From Gammaproteobacteria bacterium (GTDB lineage Bacteria; Pseudomonadota; Gammaproteobacteria; Thiohalobacterales; Thiohalobacteraceae), in assembly GCA_003695825.1 (NCBI GenBank), contig RFHK01000153.1:1-34751 (forward strand): DNA of 34,751 bases, given 5' to 3'. The notes beneath the pieces are model-generated. The model had not been told where the DNA came from. It made no database searches and was given only the letters and a program-made list of their open reading frames with translations. Positions within the stretch are counted from its first letter, which is position 1. Every line of letters starts with the position of its first letter. A program made the position numbers and the translations under genes. Positions 1 to 7,757 of the stretch are shown piece after piece.

Positions 1-171
1 ATATGTCAGGAATTGCCAGCACGCGATCACATGCACACCAGTAAAACCGAGAGATGGGGCAAAGAATGCTAACGGTTTGGCAAAAATGCCATGTCGGAAG
101 CTGACAAGGAGAACTGACAGAAACTGCCTTTCATTCGCACGGGGAGCTGTGCCGCGGGGCTTGGTCAAGAC

Positions 172-188
172 TGGCATGCGAGTTGCAT
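172..188 (+). promoter_or_regulatory. Putative sigma-54 (-24/-12) promoter of the cytochrome cluster
   Basis: The sequence TGGCAT-gcgag-TTGCAT has GG at 173-174 and GC at 185-186, exactly ten bases apart, which is the invariant sigma-54 signature (consensus TGGCAC-N5-TTGCW). Only the last base of the -24 box differs. Transcription would start near 198-200 and leave an 85-90 nt leader before the ATG at 286. The upstream stretch is clearly less GC-rich than the rest of the window. It holds a small inverted repeat (GGCA-aaaa-TGCC, 79-90), a direct repeat CTGACA (101-106, 114-119) and a repeated octamer GGAATTGC (9-16, 192-199). Any of these could bind an enhancer-binding protein, but none is a recognised operator. 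No other gene is visible in 1-285. Confidence 0.6.
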
Positions 189-285
189 TTGGGAATTGCG
201 GCACATGGCCTGTGACAGGAGGTCCGGGCCGGGATGAACACCATCCGGATGAGAACTGGATGACGCGTTGGAGGAGGAACCGAAA

Positions 286-3200
286 ATGCAACGAACCGGT
301 AGACCCAGGAAAAGGCGGCTCGTGGCTGCGGCCGCCCTGGGGATGGCCGCCGCACTGGCCCTCCCTGCCGTGCAGGCGGATCCCCACAAGCACCACACCA
401 AGACCGAGAACAAGCACAAGGGCCTGGTCGCCAAGCCCAAGAACGCCTTCAACATCCTGATGAACTACGAGCTCGGCATGCACTGCACCGGGTTCGAGTT
501 CTCCTACTGCTGCGTACTGCCGCCCTACAACTCGATCCTGGCGCAGGTGGTGCGCACCGAGAAGGTGGGCGACACGCCCCAGCTGCTCGAGGCCGATCCC
601 AACGTGGGACTCGACTTCCTCGGCCGGCCCACGGTGGTGCGTGACACCCAGCTCGACCAGAACGGCAACTTCAAGAAATACGTCATCAAGTACTGGCACG
701 AGGCCCAGCCGCGCAACGACGGGCGCGGGGCGCCGCAGGTGGATCCGCTCATCAGCCTGGTGGAGGGCAATTCCCTGCTGATGTGGAACACCCGCTTCGA
801 TGCCGCGGCCACGGACAGCAACAATGCCCTGGTGACCGGGACCATCGACGGGGCGACCAACGTGGTGGTGGGCGACGGCGACTATGCCGATCCCGAGGAC
901 AACTACGCCAACGCCTGGCTCAACCACCTCTACATCTACGCCGACCTGGAAGGCAGCAACCCCACCGGCGGCAGTGCCGAGAAGGACAAGATCCGCCTCG
1001 GCCTGCGCAACCTGACGGCCAACGTGCAGTTCAGCACCGTCCTGCCGGACAACTCGGGACCCGCCTTCCATCCCATGGGGCCGGGCGCGGTCAACGGGCT
1101 CAACAACGTGCTGACCTTCTCGGGTGACAAGGGCACGGTGGTCTTCACCCAGATGAAGGTGCTCGAGAACCTGCCCATCATGCTCACCTCGCCCCGCATC
1201 TGGGAGGCCCTGGGTCTGCCCCTGACGCCGTTCGAGGACACCATCAACTTCTTCGGCGATCCCGGGGCCATCGACGAGGGCTCCATCCGCCCCTACGTGG
1301 CGATGAAGGCGCAGCTCTTCGAGTACGACCCCAACGCCCCGGATGGGGCCGGCAAGCCGGTGCTCGACAACGGCAACCCGGTGATCGGTTTCGGCACCGC
1401 GCCGATCGACATCCCCAACTGCGAGCGCTGCCATGCGCTGGGTGACGGGGCCTCGGTCAACAGCGCCAACAACGGCCACCCGGAAATCGCCGCCATGGTG
1501 CAGGAGGAGATCGATTTCTGGAACGCCTACTACAACGTGGACGTGGCCGCCGGGGACTCCGACTGGTATTCGCGCCTCAAGGCCGCTGCCATCAGCATGC
1601 TGGCGTTGCATGACCAGCAGCATGGCACCTCGTTCACGGCCAACTTCCCGGCCACTGGCATCGACGCCAACGGGAACCTCACCGGGGATACCAGCGACCG
1701 TCCGCAGAACACGCGCCTGGGACACCAGACGGTGCTCTGCCAGCGCTGCCACGCCGACAACGTGGTTGCAGCCGTCAAGTCGGCCAACCGGGCCGACACC
1801 GGAAAGCTCATCCCGCCGCTCACCGAGGCCATCCACAACAACCACAAGGACGTGGTGTTCGACGATGCGCACGGGCGCAGCGGTTCCTGCCAGGGTTGCC
1901 ACCCGGCGCACCGTTCGGACGGCGACATGGCGGGCTACCCGATCACCGAGCTCGGGCTCAACGCCTATGCCGGTTCGGACAACCGGGATGCCGCCGGGGG
2001 TTGCTACGTGGGCCGCGACGCCCATTCCAACCGCAACCGCAACGCCGACTGTCCCACGCCGAGCCACCTCAATGCCGTCGGCAAGTGGCTGGTCCAGAAC
2101 GTCTCCCTCGACACGGGGACGGACAAGGGCATCTGGTGCACCAACTGCCACACCCAGCTCAGCCAGGAGCTGTGGAAGAAGGAGGACTGCCCGGACCTGG
2201 TGCACGGCAAGTGCAACGTCAACCCGCGCGGCGGGGCCACCCTGGCCGACGTGGCCGCGGCCGTGGGCGTGACCGAGGCACAGGCCATCGCCTGGCTGGA
2301 TCCCAAGACCAACGACGACATGGCGGCGATCTGGAAGCCGGACCCGGGCCTGTGCCAGTACGTCGGCTCGCTCTTCGGCGGTCCCGTGGACTGGGCCCAG
2401 GACGCCAACGTGGCGACGATCGAGGTGGCCCTGCCGGGCCAGGCCTGCAGCACGGGGGCCAGCGCCCCGGGCCCGGACTGCAACGGGGACGGTGCGCCGG
2501 ACTTCCAGATCTGCGGTACCTACGACGTGGACCACGACTTCAGCGTCAACATCCTGGACTTCTGCACCACGGACCAGTGCGTGGCCGCCGCCCAGGCCAA
2601 GCTGTCGGGGTCCTCGGCCGTGCCGGTGCCCTTCTCGGCAGCCACCGACGGGCGTGACCACTGGCTGGCCGCCGGAGAGCCCCACTGCGCCGACTGCCAC
2701 ACGCCGCCGTTCGTGGAGCAGAGCGGTAACATCAACGCCTTCCCGCCGTTCAACTACCCGCGCAAGGCGTCGTTGTTCCGCTACTCGCGCGGCCACCAGG
2801 ACATCACCTGCCAGGGCTGCCACGAGTCGATCCACGGGCTCTATCCCGTCACGCCCAACGTGGATACCACGACCTATGCCCAGGCGGCGAGCATGAACCC
2901 GGACGGCAGCCACGGTCCGCTCAAGTGCGGTGCCTGCCATGCCTATGACCCGCAGACCGGGGTCATGGCCTGGGCGGACAAGCTGGCCTACAATGGCAAG
3001 CTGATCCGCACCGACTTCGACGCGGCCGTCAGTTGGGCGCACACCTTCACCGACGAGGCCGATCCGCTGAAGGACGTCTGCACCAACTGCCACAGCGACA
3101 AGTCGGCGAAGGTGTCCTCCACCGACCACGAGTGGCTCGAGCATGCCGACAAGGGACGCGTCGGGCGCCGGATCATGGACAAGGTGGAGATGCGCCTGCT

Positions 3201-3393
3201 CGGGCACGTGGCGGGCGATCCCGCGGCCGAGAACCCGTTGACCACCGTGTGTACCTCCTGCCATTCCGATCGCAGCAGCCAGGTCTCCTGCGGCAATCGC
3301 AAGTGGAAGGAGCACATCTCGCGGGGTCGCGTGGCCTACTCGGTCTGGGAGTACGTCTCCACCCAGCTGACCGGTTCCACCTGCGGGTGGTGA
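286..3393 (+). CDS. Exported nine-haem c-type cytochrome (large paralogue)
   Basis: The product is 1035 aa. I chose the ATG at 286 over the upstream in-frame TTG at 268 because GGAGGAGGAA (270-279) is an ideally placed ribosome site. Residues 1-31 form a signal peptide (RKRR, alanine/leucine core, AVQA cut site). Nine CXXCH haem sites begin at Cys379, 485, 535, 618, 801, 842, 881, 932 and 989. About 370 residues before the first haem form a haem-free domain containing Cys67, Cys75 and Cys76 in a block shared with the second cytochrome of the cluster. Residues 731-758 look like calcium-binding acidic loops. The last two haems lie in a tandem repeat. The family suggests periplasmic or extracellular electron transfer. 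I do not recognise it as a named cytochrome, and its partner and substrate are unknown. Confidence 0.93.
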   Translation: MQRTGRPRKRRLVAAAALGMAAALALPAVQADPHKHHTKTENKHKGLVAKPKNAFNILMNYELGMHCTGFEFSYCCVLPPYNSILAQVVRTEKVGDTPQLLEADPNVGLDFLGRPTVVRDTQLDQNGNFKKYVIKYWHEAQPRNDGRGAPQVDPLISLVEGNSLLMWNTRFDAAATDSNNALVTGTIDGATNVVVGDGDYADPEDNYANAWLNHLYIYADLEGSNPTGGSAEKDKIRLGLRNLTANVQFSTVLPDNSGPAFHPMGPGAVNGLNNVLTFSGDKGTVVFTQMKVLENLPIMLTSPRIWEALGLPLTPFEDTINFFGDPGAIDEGSIRPYVAMKAQLFEYDPNAPDGAGKPVLDNGNPVIGFGTAPIDIPNCERCHALGDGASVNSANNGHPEIAAMVQEEIDFWNAYYNVDVAAGDSDWYSRLKAAAISMLALHDQQHGTSFTANFPATGIDANGNLTGDTSDRPQNTRLGHQTVLCQRCHADNVVAAVKSANRADTGKLIPPLTEAIHNNHKDVVFDDAHGRSGSCQGCHPAHRSDGDMAGYPITELGLNAYAGSDNRDAAGGCYVGRDAHSNRNRNADCPTPSHLNAVGKWLVQNVSLDTGTDKGIWCTNCHTQLSQELWKKEDCPDLVHGKCNVNPRGGATLADVAAAVGVTEAQAIAWLDPKTNDDMAAIWKPDPGLCQYVGSLFGGPVDWAQDANVATIEVALPGQACSTGASAPGPDCNGDGAPDFQICGTYDVDHDFSVNILDFCTTDQCVAAAQAKLSGSSAVPVPFSAATDGRDHWLAAGEPHCADCHTPPFVEQSGNINAFPPFNYPRKASLFRYSRGHQDITCQGCHESIHGLYPVTPNVDTTTYAQAASMNPDGSHGPLKCGACHAYDPQTGVMAWADKLAYNGKLIRTDFDAAVSWAHTFTDEADPLKDVCTNCHSDKSAKVSSTDHEWLEHADKGRVGRRIMDKVEMRLLGHVAGDPAAENPLTTVCTSCHSDRSSQVSCGNRKWKEHISRGRVAYSVWEYVSTQLTGSTCGW

Positions 3394-3401
3394 TCAGGCA
3401 G

Positions 3402-3427
3402 GCGGGCCCGGCTTCGGCCGGGCCCGC
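3402..3427 (+). other. Perfect 11-bp hairpin with a UUCG tetraloop
   Basis: The arms GCGGGCCCGGC (3402-3412) and GCCGGGCCCGC (3417-3427) are exactly complementary around TTCG. In RNA this gives the exceptionally stable C(UUCG)G tetraloop. It lies nine bases after the stop of the nine-haem cytochrome. No T-run follows, so it is not a typical intrinsic terminator. A role in protecting the 3' end of the first gene's message, or in partial attenuation so that cytochrome exceeds chaperone, is inference. Confidence 0.7.
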
Positions 3428-3450
3428 GCATCGCCTGGTCTCCGGTTCCC

Positions 3451-3476
3451 GGCCGACCGCACGCGGTGCGGCGGCC
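3451..3476 (+). other. Second GC-rich hairpin ahead of the parvulin gene
   Basis: The inner arms CCGCAC and GTGCGG (3457-3462, 3466-3471) close a GCG loop. The outer arms GGCCG and CGGCC (3451-3455, 3472-3476) extend the stem past a single bulged A at 3456. The structure ends eight bases before the ribosome site GGGAGT (3484-3489) of the next gene, so it could affect translation or RNA processing. No U-tract follows. Confidence 0.5.
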
Positions 3477-3496
3477 TACGTCCGGGAGTACAGAAC

Positions 3497-4912
3497 ATGA
3501 AAGGCATCATCGGAAGAATGGGATCCTGGGCCGGCGCGGCCTGCCTGGCGCTGGGGCTCGTCACGGCCCCGTCTCTCCGCGCCGCGACGGCCCGCGAACC
3601 GGCCGACACCATCGCCCGCGTGGGCGACCAGATCATCCGTTTCAGCGACATCGAGCGCATGATCAACAGCTCCACCATGGTCGGGATCGGCCTGCCGCCG
3701 CCCGGCACGCGGGAGCGCAACACCCTGCGCATCACGCTGCTCGACAAGGCCATCAGCGCCAACCTGCTCTATCTCGACGCCCTGGACCAGAAGGTCGACC
3801 AGCGTCCCGCCTTCCGGCGCGACGTCCAGCGCTTCGCCGAGGCGATGATGCGCTCGATCTACCGGCAGAAGTACCTGATCGGCGAGATCCGGGTCTCGGA
3901 CGAGGAAGTGCTGGACTACTTCCACAAGCACATGGACAAGGACACGCCCTTCACCTCGACGCTCGGTGAGGCCATCCGTGCGCGCCTGCGCAAGGCGCGC
4001 TACCTGGAGCGCCAGCGCCAGTTGCGCCGCCTGATCCGGGCCGGCGTCGAGGTCTCCATCGAGATGGACCAGCTCGATCCGGCCGGGGACGATGCACGTC
4101 CCGACGACGCCGTGGTGGCGAGGTATGCATCGGACGGCAAGGTGACCTGGAAGGCGTTGCGCGCCGCCCTGGCCGGCAAGAAAGCCGACGACGTCTCCGC
4201 GCGCGTGCGCATCCTCGACCGACTGATCGACGACCGCCTGCTGCTCATGCATGCCCGGGCCGCGGGCATCGAGAAAGACCCGCTCTACCGGGCGCGGGTC
4301 GACGAGTTCCGCAAGGTGCGGCTGATCAACCTCCATCGCACCGAGCTGGTTCAGCGCATGCAGCCCACCGACGCGGAGGTGCGGGCCTTCTACCGCGAAC
4401 ACCGCAAGGAGATCATGCTGCCCGAGGCACGCAAGATCCAGATGGTGGTGCTGCGCACCCGCAAGGAAGCCGAGGAGATCAAGCGGCGGATCGAGTCCGG
4501 TGAGCTGACCCTCTACCAGGCGGCTCGGGACTATTCCATCGACCCCAATGCCAAGAAGACGCTGGGCGAGATGGGCTGGGTGGCCAAGGGCACGGGCTTT
4601 CCCGAACTGGACCGCTTCACCTTCTCGCTGGAGAAAGGCGTGCTCGGCGGGCCGGTGCATTCACCGGCCGGCTGGCACCTGGTCAAGGTGCTCGACATCC
4701 GCCCGGCGGCCTTCGACGACATCGAGGATCCGGCCACCTTCCGCAAGGCGCGCCGGTTGCTGATCCATCGCCGGCTGGCGGCGTACGTCGTCGAGCTCCG
4801 CAAGAAGAAATACCCCGTGACCGTCTACGAGGATCGGTTGCGCCGGTTCCTCGAAGAGGATCTGCAGAAGGGCAAGCAGCAGGAGGCGACCGGCGCGGCC
4901 GCCGCCTCCTGA
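3497..4912 (+). CDS. Exported parvulin/SurA-like foldase with an altered active site
   Basis: The product is 471 aa with a signal peptide (residues 1 to about 30). A SurA/PpiC-type helical region follows (about 38-190), then a second similar helical segment (about 215-310), and one parvulin-type domain (about 310-400) ending in the family motif GWHLVKV with His394. The first catalytic histidine of parvulins (the 'HIL' strand) appears as Gln315 in 'RKIQMVV', so prolyl isomerase activity may be weak or lost. A lysine/glutamate-rich tail follows. It sits between two homologous multihaem cytochromes, which suggests a dedicated periplasmic chaperone for these long, cysteine-rich chains; that job is inferred from context. 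ATG 3497 follows GGGAGT at a normal distance. Confidence 0.85.
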   Translation: MKGIIGRMGSWAGAACLALGLVTAPSLRAATAREPADTIARVGDQIIRFSDIERMINSSTMVGIGLPPPGTRERNTLRITLLDKAISANLLYLDALDQKVDQRPAFRRDVQRFAEAMMRSIYRQKYLIGEIRVSDEEVLDYFHKHMDKDTPFTSTLGEAIRARLRKARYLERQRQLRRLIRAGVEVSIEMDQLDPAGDDARPDDAVVARYASDGKVTWKALRAALAGKKADDVSARVRILDRLIDDRLLLMHARAAGIEKDPLYRARVDEFRKVRLINLHRTELVQRMQPTDAEVRAFYREHRKEIMLPEARKIQMVVLRTRKEAEEIKRRIESGELTLYQAARDYSIDPNAKKTLGEMGWVAKGTGFPELDRFTFSLEKGVLGGPVHSPAGWHLVKVLDIRPAAFDDIEDPATFRKARRLLIHRRLAAYVVELRKKKYPVTVYEDRLRRFLEEDLQKGKQQEATGAAAAS

Positions 4913-4924
4913 CGCGGCCCGCCC

Positions 4925-7285
4925 ATGGGGTACGTGCTGTACCAGCCCTCCATGCCCGGGCGCCGGCGGTGGGTGCCGTGCCTGTTGCTCGCCGCCTGGG
5001 CCGTGCTCGCGTCCGCACCGGCCGGCGCCGGCCTGGGTGACTGGCTGCGCGAGAAGCTCGATGACGAGCGTCCTCCGCCGCGCGACTACGTCATCCTCAT
5101 CAACTACGAGCTCGGCATGCACTGTACCGGGTTCGATTTCTCCTACTGCTGCGTGCTGCCGCCGTACAACTCCATCCTCGCTCAGGTGGTACGCACCGAG
5201 CGCCATGCCGACCGGCCCCGGCTGCTGGCGGCCGATCCGCGGGATCCGACCGTGCTGGTGGATGGCAAGCGCCGTTTTCGCCTGGCCTACACCCACGAGG
5301 ACCCGGCCGGCGTACCCAACACCTACTCGGCCACCAAGAAACTGGACTACTGGGGCCTGGGGTACCGGGGCGGGCAGCTCCCCAACCACGAGTTCGCCCA
5401 CCTCTACGTCTACGACCCGGCCGACGGGGGCAGCCATCCCCGCACCACGGCGGACCGCAAGAAGCGCCACATCGGGCTGGACACCCCGATCCACATCAAC
5501 GAAGGGCCCACCGGGCAGCACGTTGGCAAAGGGTACCTGCGCTACAGCGGCCGGGAAGGCACGGTGGTCTTCACCGACTCCCCGGTGATGGAAAACGTGC
5601 CCATCCATCTCACCGGGCCGGGGATCTGGGAGGCCCTGGGGTTGCCGCTGACCCCGTTCAACGACCGTTTCACCTCGCTGATCACCGTGCAGGAGCGGCA
5701 GGTGCAGCCCTTCCAGCGCGCCGTGGTGACCCTGGTGGACGCGGACACGGGTGAGCCGGTGATCGATTCCAGTGGCCAGGTGGTGCGCTACTTCGGCGTC
5801 AATCCCATCGACATCCCCAATTGCGCGCGTTGCCACGCCGGCCCGGAGGCCAACGGGGAGAAGTACCGCAAGTACCAGGAGGAATACGCGTTCTGGCGCG
5901 GGATCCGCGGCGCCAGCGACTGGTACGCCCGCCTCAAGGCGGCCGCCATCTCCATCCTGGAGATCCACGACGACCGCAACGGCACGAATTTCCTGGCCCA
6001 CTGGCCGGCCGGGCCGGGCAGCCACACGCGGCTGGGACGCGACCCGGTGGTGTGCCAGGACTGCCATGCCGACAACATCATCGGGCGCCTCGTCTCCCGG
6101 CACGTGGGCGAGATGCGCCCGGAGGACGTGCGCCCCGGTGCGCCCTCCCTGCCGCCGCCGGAGCACCTGATCTCGCCGCTCAGCGAGGCCATCCACAAGG
6201 TCCACCTGCGCGCCCGGCCCCTGGGGGACGCCGAGGGCCTGGCGGGCAGTTGCCAGGCCTGCCATCCCGGTCATCGCAGCAGCCGCACCCTGCAGGACTT
6301 TCCGCTCGACGAGGAAGGGCGCTACACCTACCGCAAGGGCGACATCCGCGGCACCCGCGGCTGCTTCACGCAGCGCGACGCGCACGGCAATCCCGACTTC
6401 GGGGGCGAGGACCTGGCACGTCCCGACCCGCTCACTCCCGTGGGACGTTACCTGCTGCTCGAGGTGATGCAGGACGACCGCCGGGGCCGGCGCGGGCTCT
6501 ATTGCACCCACTGTCACAACCTGCTCTCGCGCGCCCTCTACCGGGCGGACCACCTGGCCTCGCCGTTCGATCCCGAGGCGGGGCGCAGCCTGCGTGCCCT
6601 GCCGCTCGAGCGGCTCGCCCAGGCACTCGGCATGGATCTCCACAGGCTCCTGCACTTCGCGCTCGATCCCCGCGTGCCCGCACGGGGTCCGGACACCCGC
6701 AGCGGCGTCTACCACGTCTGGGATCGTACCGGGCAGCGCGTGGCCGATCTCGCCCGCATCCGGGTCGATGCCGAGGGCCGGACCCTGCGCACGCCGCCGG
6801 ACGAGGACGGGGACCGTTCCCTGGTCCTGCTCGATCCCGACCCGGAGGCCAAGGGTGGGGTGCCGCTCTCCTACGACGAGGCCACGCACGGGCGTGACTA
6901 TTGGCTGGCACCGGGAGAGCCCCACTGCGCCGACTGCCATGCGCCGCCCTTCGTGGAGGATCTCGGCGGTGCCAACTTCCCCATCGACCAGCCCGGCAAG
7001 TACGCGCTCATGCGCCATTCGCGCGGCCATCGCGGCATCACCTGCCAGGGGTGTCACGAGTCCACCCACGGCCTCTATCCCGTCAACCCGGCCGTGGACG
7101 TGACCGGGTACCAGCAGGCGGCCCAGCTCAACCCGGACGGTTCCCACGGCCCGGTCAAGTGCCAGGCCTGCCACCGCGTCAATGCGCAGGGGGTGCCGAC
7201 CCGCCACCCGGACTACATCGCCCGTGACAGCGTCTACTGGAAGGACTATGGCAAGGCGGTGGAGTTGCAACATGAACTACGCTAG
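4925..7285 (+). CDS. Exported seven-haem c-type cytochrome (small paralogue)
   Basis: The product is 786 aa from ATG 4925. ATG 4952 is an alternative that gives a cleaner signal peptide (MPGRRRW, leucine/alanine core, PAGA); neither has a clear ribosome site. CXXCH motifs begin at Cys300, 377, 443, 527, 668, 707 and 746. Their order and context match the first seven haems of the 1035-aa paralogue, including EPHCADCH-PPFVE and ITCQGCHES-HGLYPV. The N-terminal block with Cys67, Cys75 and Cys76 is almost identical to the one there. This copy lacks the acidic calcium-loop insert and the two C-terminal repeat haems. The gene starts 12 nt after the parvulin gene and overlaps the following lipoprotein gene by 14 nt, so it is cotranscribed. 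It is probably an electron-transfer partner or subunit of the larger cytochrome (inference). Confidence 0.92.
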   Translation: MGYVLYQPSMPGRRRWVPCLLLAAWAVLASAPAGAGLGDWLREKLDDERPPPRDYVILINYELGMHCTGFDFSYCCVLPPYNSILAQVVRTERHADRPRLLAADPRDPTVLVDGKRRFRLAYTHEDPAGVPNTYSATKKLDYWGLGYRGGQLPNHEFAHLYVYDPADGGSHPRTTADRKKRHIGLDTPIHINEGPTGQHVGKGYLRYSGREGTVVFTDSPVMENVPIHLTGPGIWEALGLPLTPFNDRFTSLITVQERQVQPFQRAVVTLVDADTGEPVIDSSGQVVRYFGVNPIDIPNCARCHAGPEANGEKYRKYQEEYAFWRGIRGASDWYARLKAAAISILEIHDDRNGTNFLAHWPAGPGSHTRLGRDPVVCQDCHADNIIGRLVSRHVGEMRPEDVRPGAPSLPPPEHLISPLSEAIHKVHLRARPLGDAEGLAGSCQACHPGHRSSRTLQDFPLDEEGRYTYRKGDIRGTRGCFTQRDAHGNPDFGGEDLARPDPLTPVGRYLLLEVMQDDRRGRRGLYCTHCHNLLSRALYRADHLASPFDPEAGRSLRALPLERLAQALGMDLHRLLHFALDPRVPARGPDTRSGVYHVWDRTGQRVADLARIRVDAEGRTLRTPPDEDGDRSLVLLDPDPEAKGGVPLSYDEATHGRDYWLAPGEPHCADCHAPPFVEDLGGANFPIDQPGKYALMRHSRGHRGITCQGCHESTHGLYPVNPAVDVTGYQQAAQLNPDGSHGPVKCQACHRVNAQGVPTRHPDYIARDSVYWKDYGKAVELQHELR

Positions 7286-7757
7286 CGAAACTTCCCTGCA
7301 CGTGGACGCGGCGCGCCGGCGTCGCATCACCGGGGGCGTGCTCGGGTTGCTGTGCCTCGCGGCGGCCGGTTGCGTCCATGCCCCGGGAACCCCGCCGGGT
7401 ATCTCGGCGCCGGTGCACCGGTTCTCCGAGGTGCCCCTGCGGGACTTGCGTGCCGACCCGCGGCGCTGGATCGGTACCCGCTTCGAGGGCCGTCTCAAGT
7501 ACTACCGGCTCTATCACGGCCCCGAGCGGGCACGGCCCGGCAGCCGGGAGCAGGTGGTGCGCGGCAAGACCCATTTCACGGCCCGGCCGCTCGAGCAGAT
7601 GAACTACGTGATCCAGGTGCTGGTGACCCCGGCCCAGGAGGCCTGGCTGCGCGCCCATCACGTCCAGCGCCAGGACACCCTCTGGGCTCGCCTGGAGTTC
7701 ACCGGCCTCGCCCCGGGTGAGGCCTTGGCGTTTCGACTGCTGGAGGTGCATCGATGA
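7272..7757 (+). CDS. Small lipoprotein of unknown function in the cytochrome cluster
   Basis: The product is 161 aa. ATG 7272 is chosen because GGTGGAG (7258-7264) lies 7 nt upstream, inside the end of the cytochrome gene. The N-terminus has RRRR at 15-18, a hydrophobic core and the lipobox AAGC with Cys34. The -3 position is Ala rather than the usual Leu, so lipidation is likely but not certain. The mature part (about 50-161) alternates short strands, for example WIGTRFEGRLKYYRLY and YVIQVLVTP, and could be a small beta-barrel such as an OB fold, which is inference only. No haem motif is present and Cys34 is the only mature cysteine. I do not recognise the family. Its 14-nt and 4-nt overlaps with its neighbours tie it to cytochrome export or anchoring. 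Confidence 0.72.
   Translation: MNYASETSLHVDAARRRRITGGVLGLLCLAAAGCVHAPGTPPGISAPVHRFSEVPLRDLRADPRRWIGTRFEGRLKYYRLYHGPERARPGSREQVVRGKTHFTARPLEQMNYVIQVLVTPAQEAWLRAHHVQRQDTLWARLEFTGLAPGEALAFRLLEVHR

Noticed and set aside
234-263. Nine-codon reading frame (MNTIRMRTG) in the cytochrome leader, with AGGAGG at 217-222
   Set aside because: The ribosome site is 11 nt away, the peptide has no attenuator-like residue run, and nothing ties it to regulation; it is probably chance.
268-285. TTG at 268 as start of the nine-haem cytochrome
   Set aside because: It would overlap the GGAGGAGG ribosome site that serves ATG 286, and the signal peptide is better from 286.
7182-7271. Upstream extension of the lipoprotein gene to 7182
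   Set aside because: It would overlap the cytochrome by about 100 nt and place the lipobox 64 residues in; ATG 7272 has a proper ribosome site.
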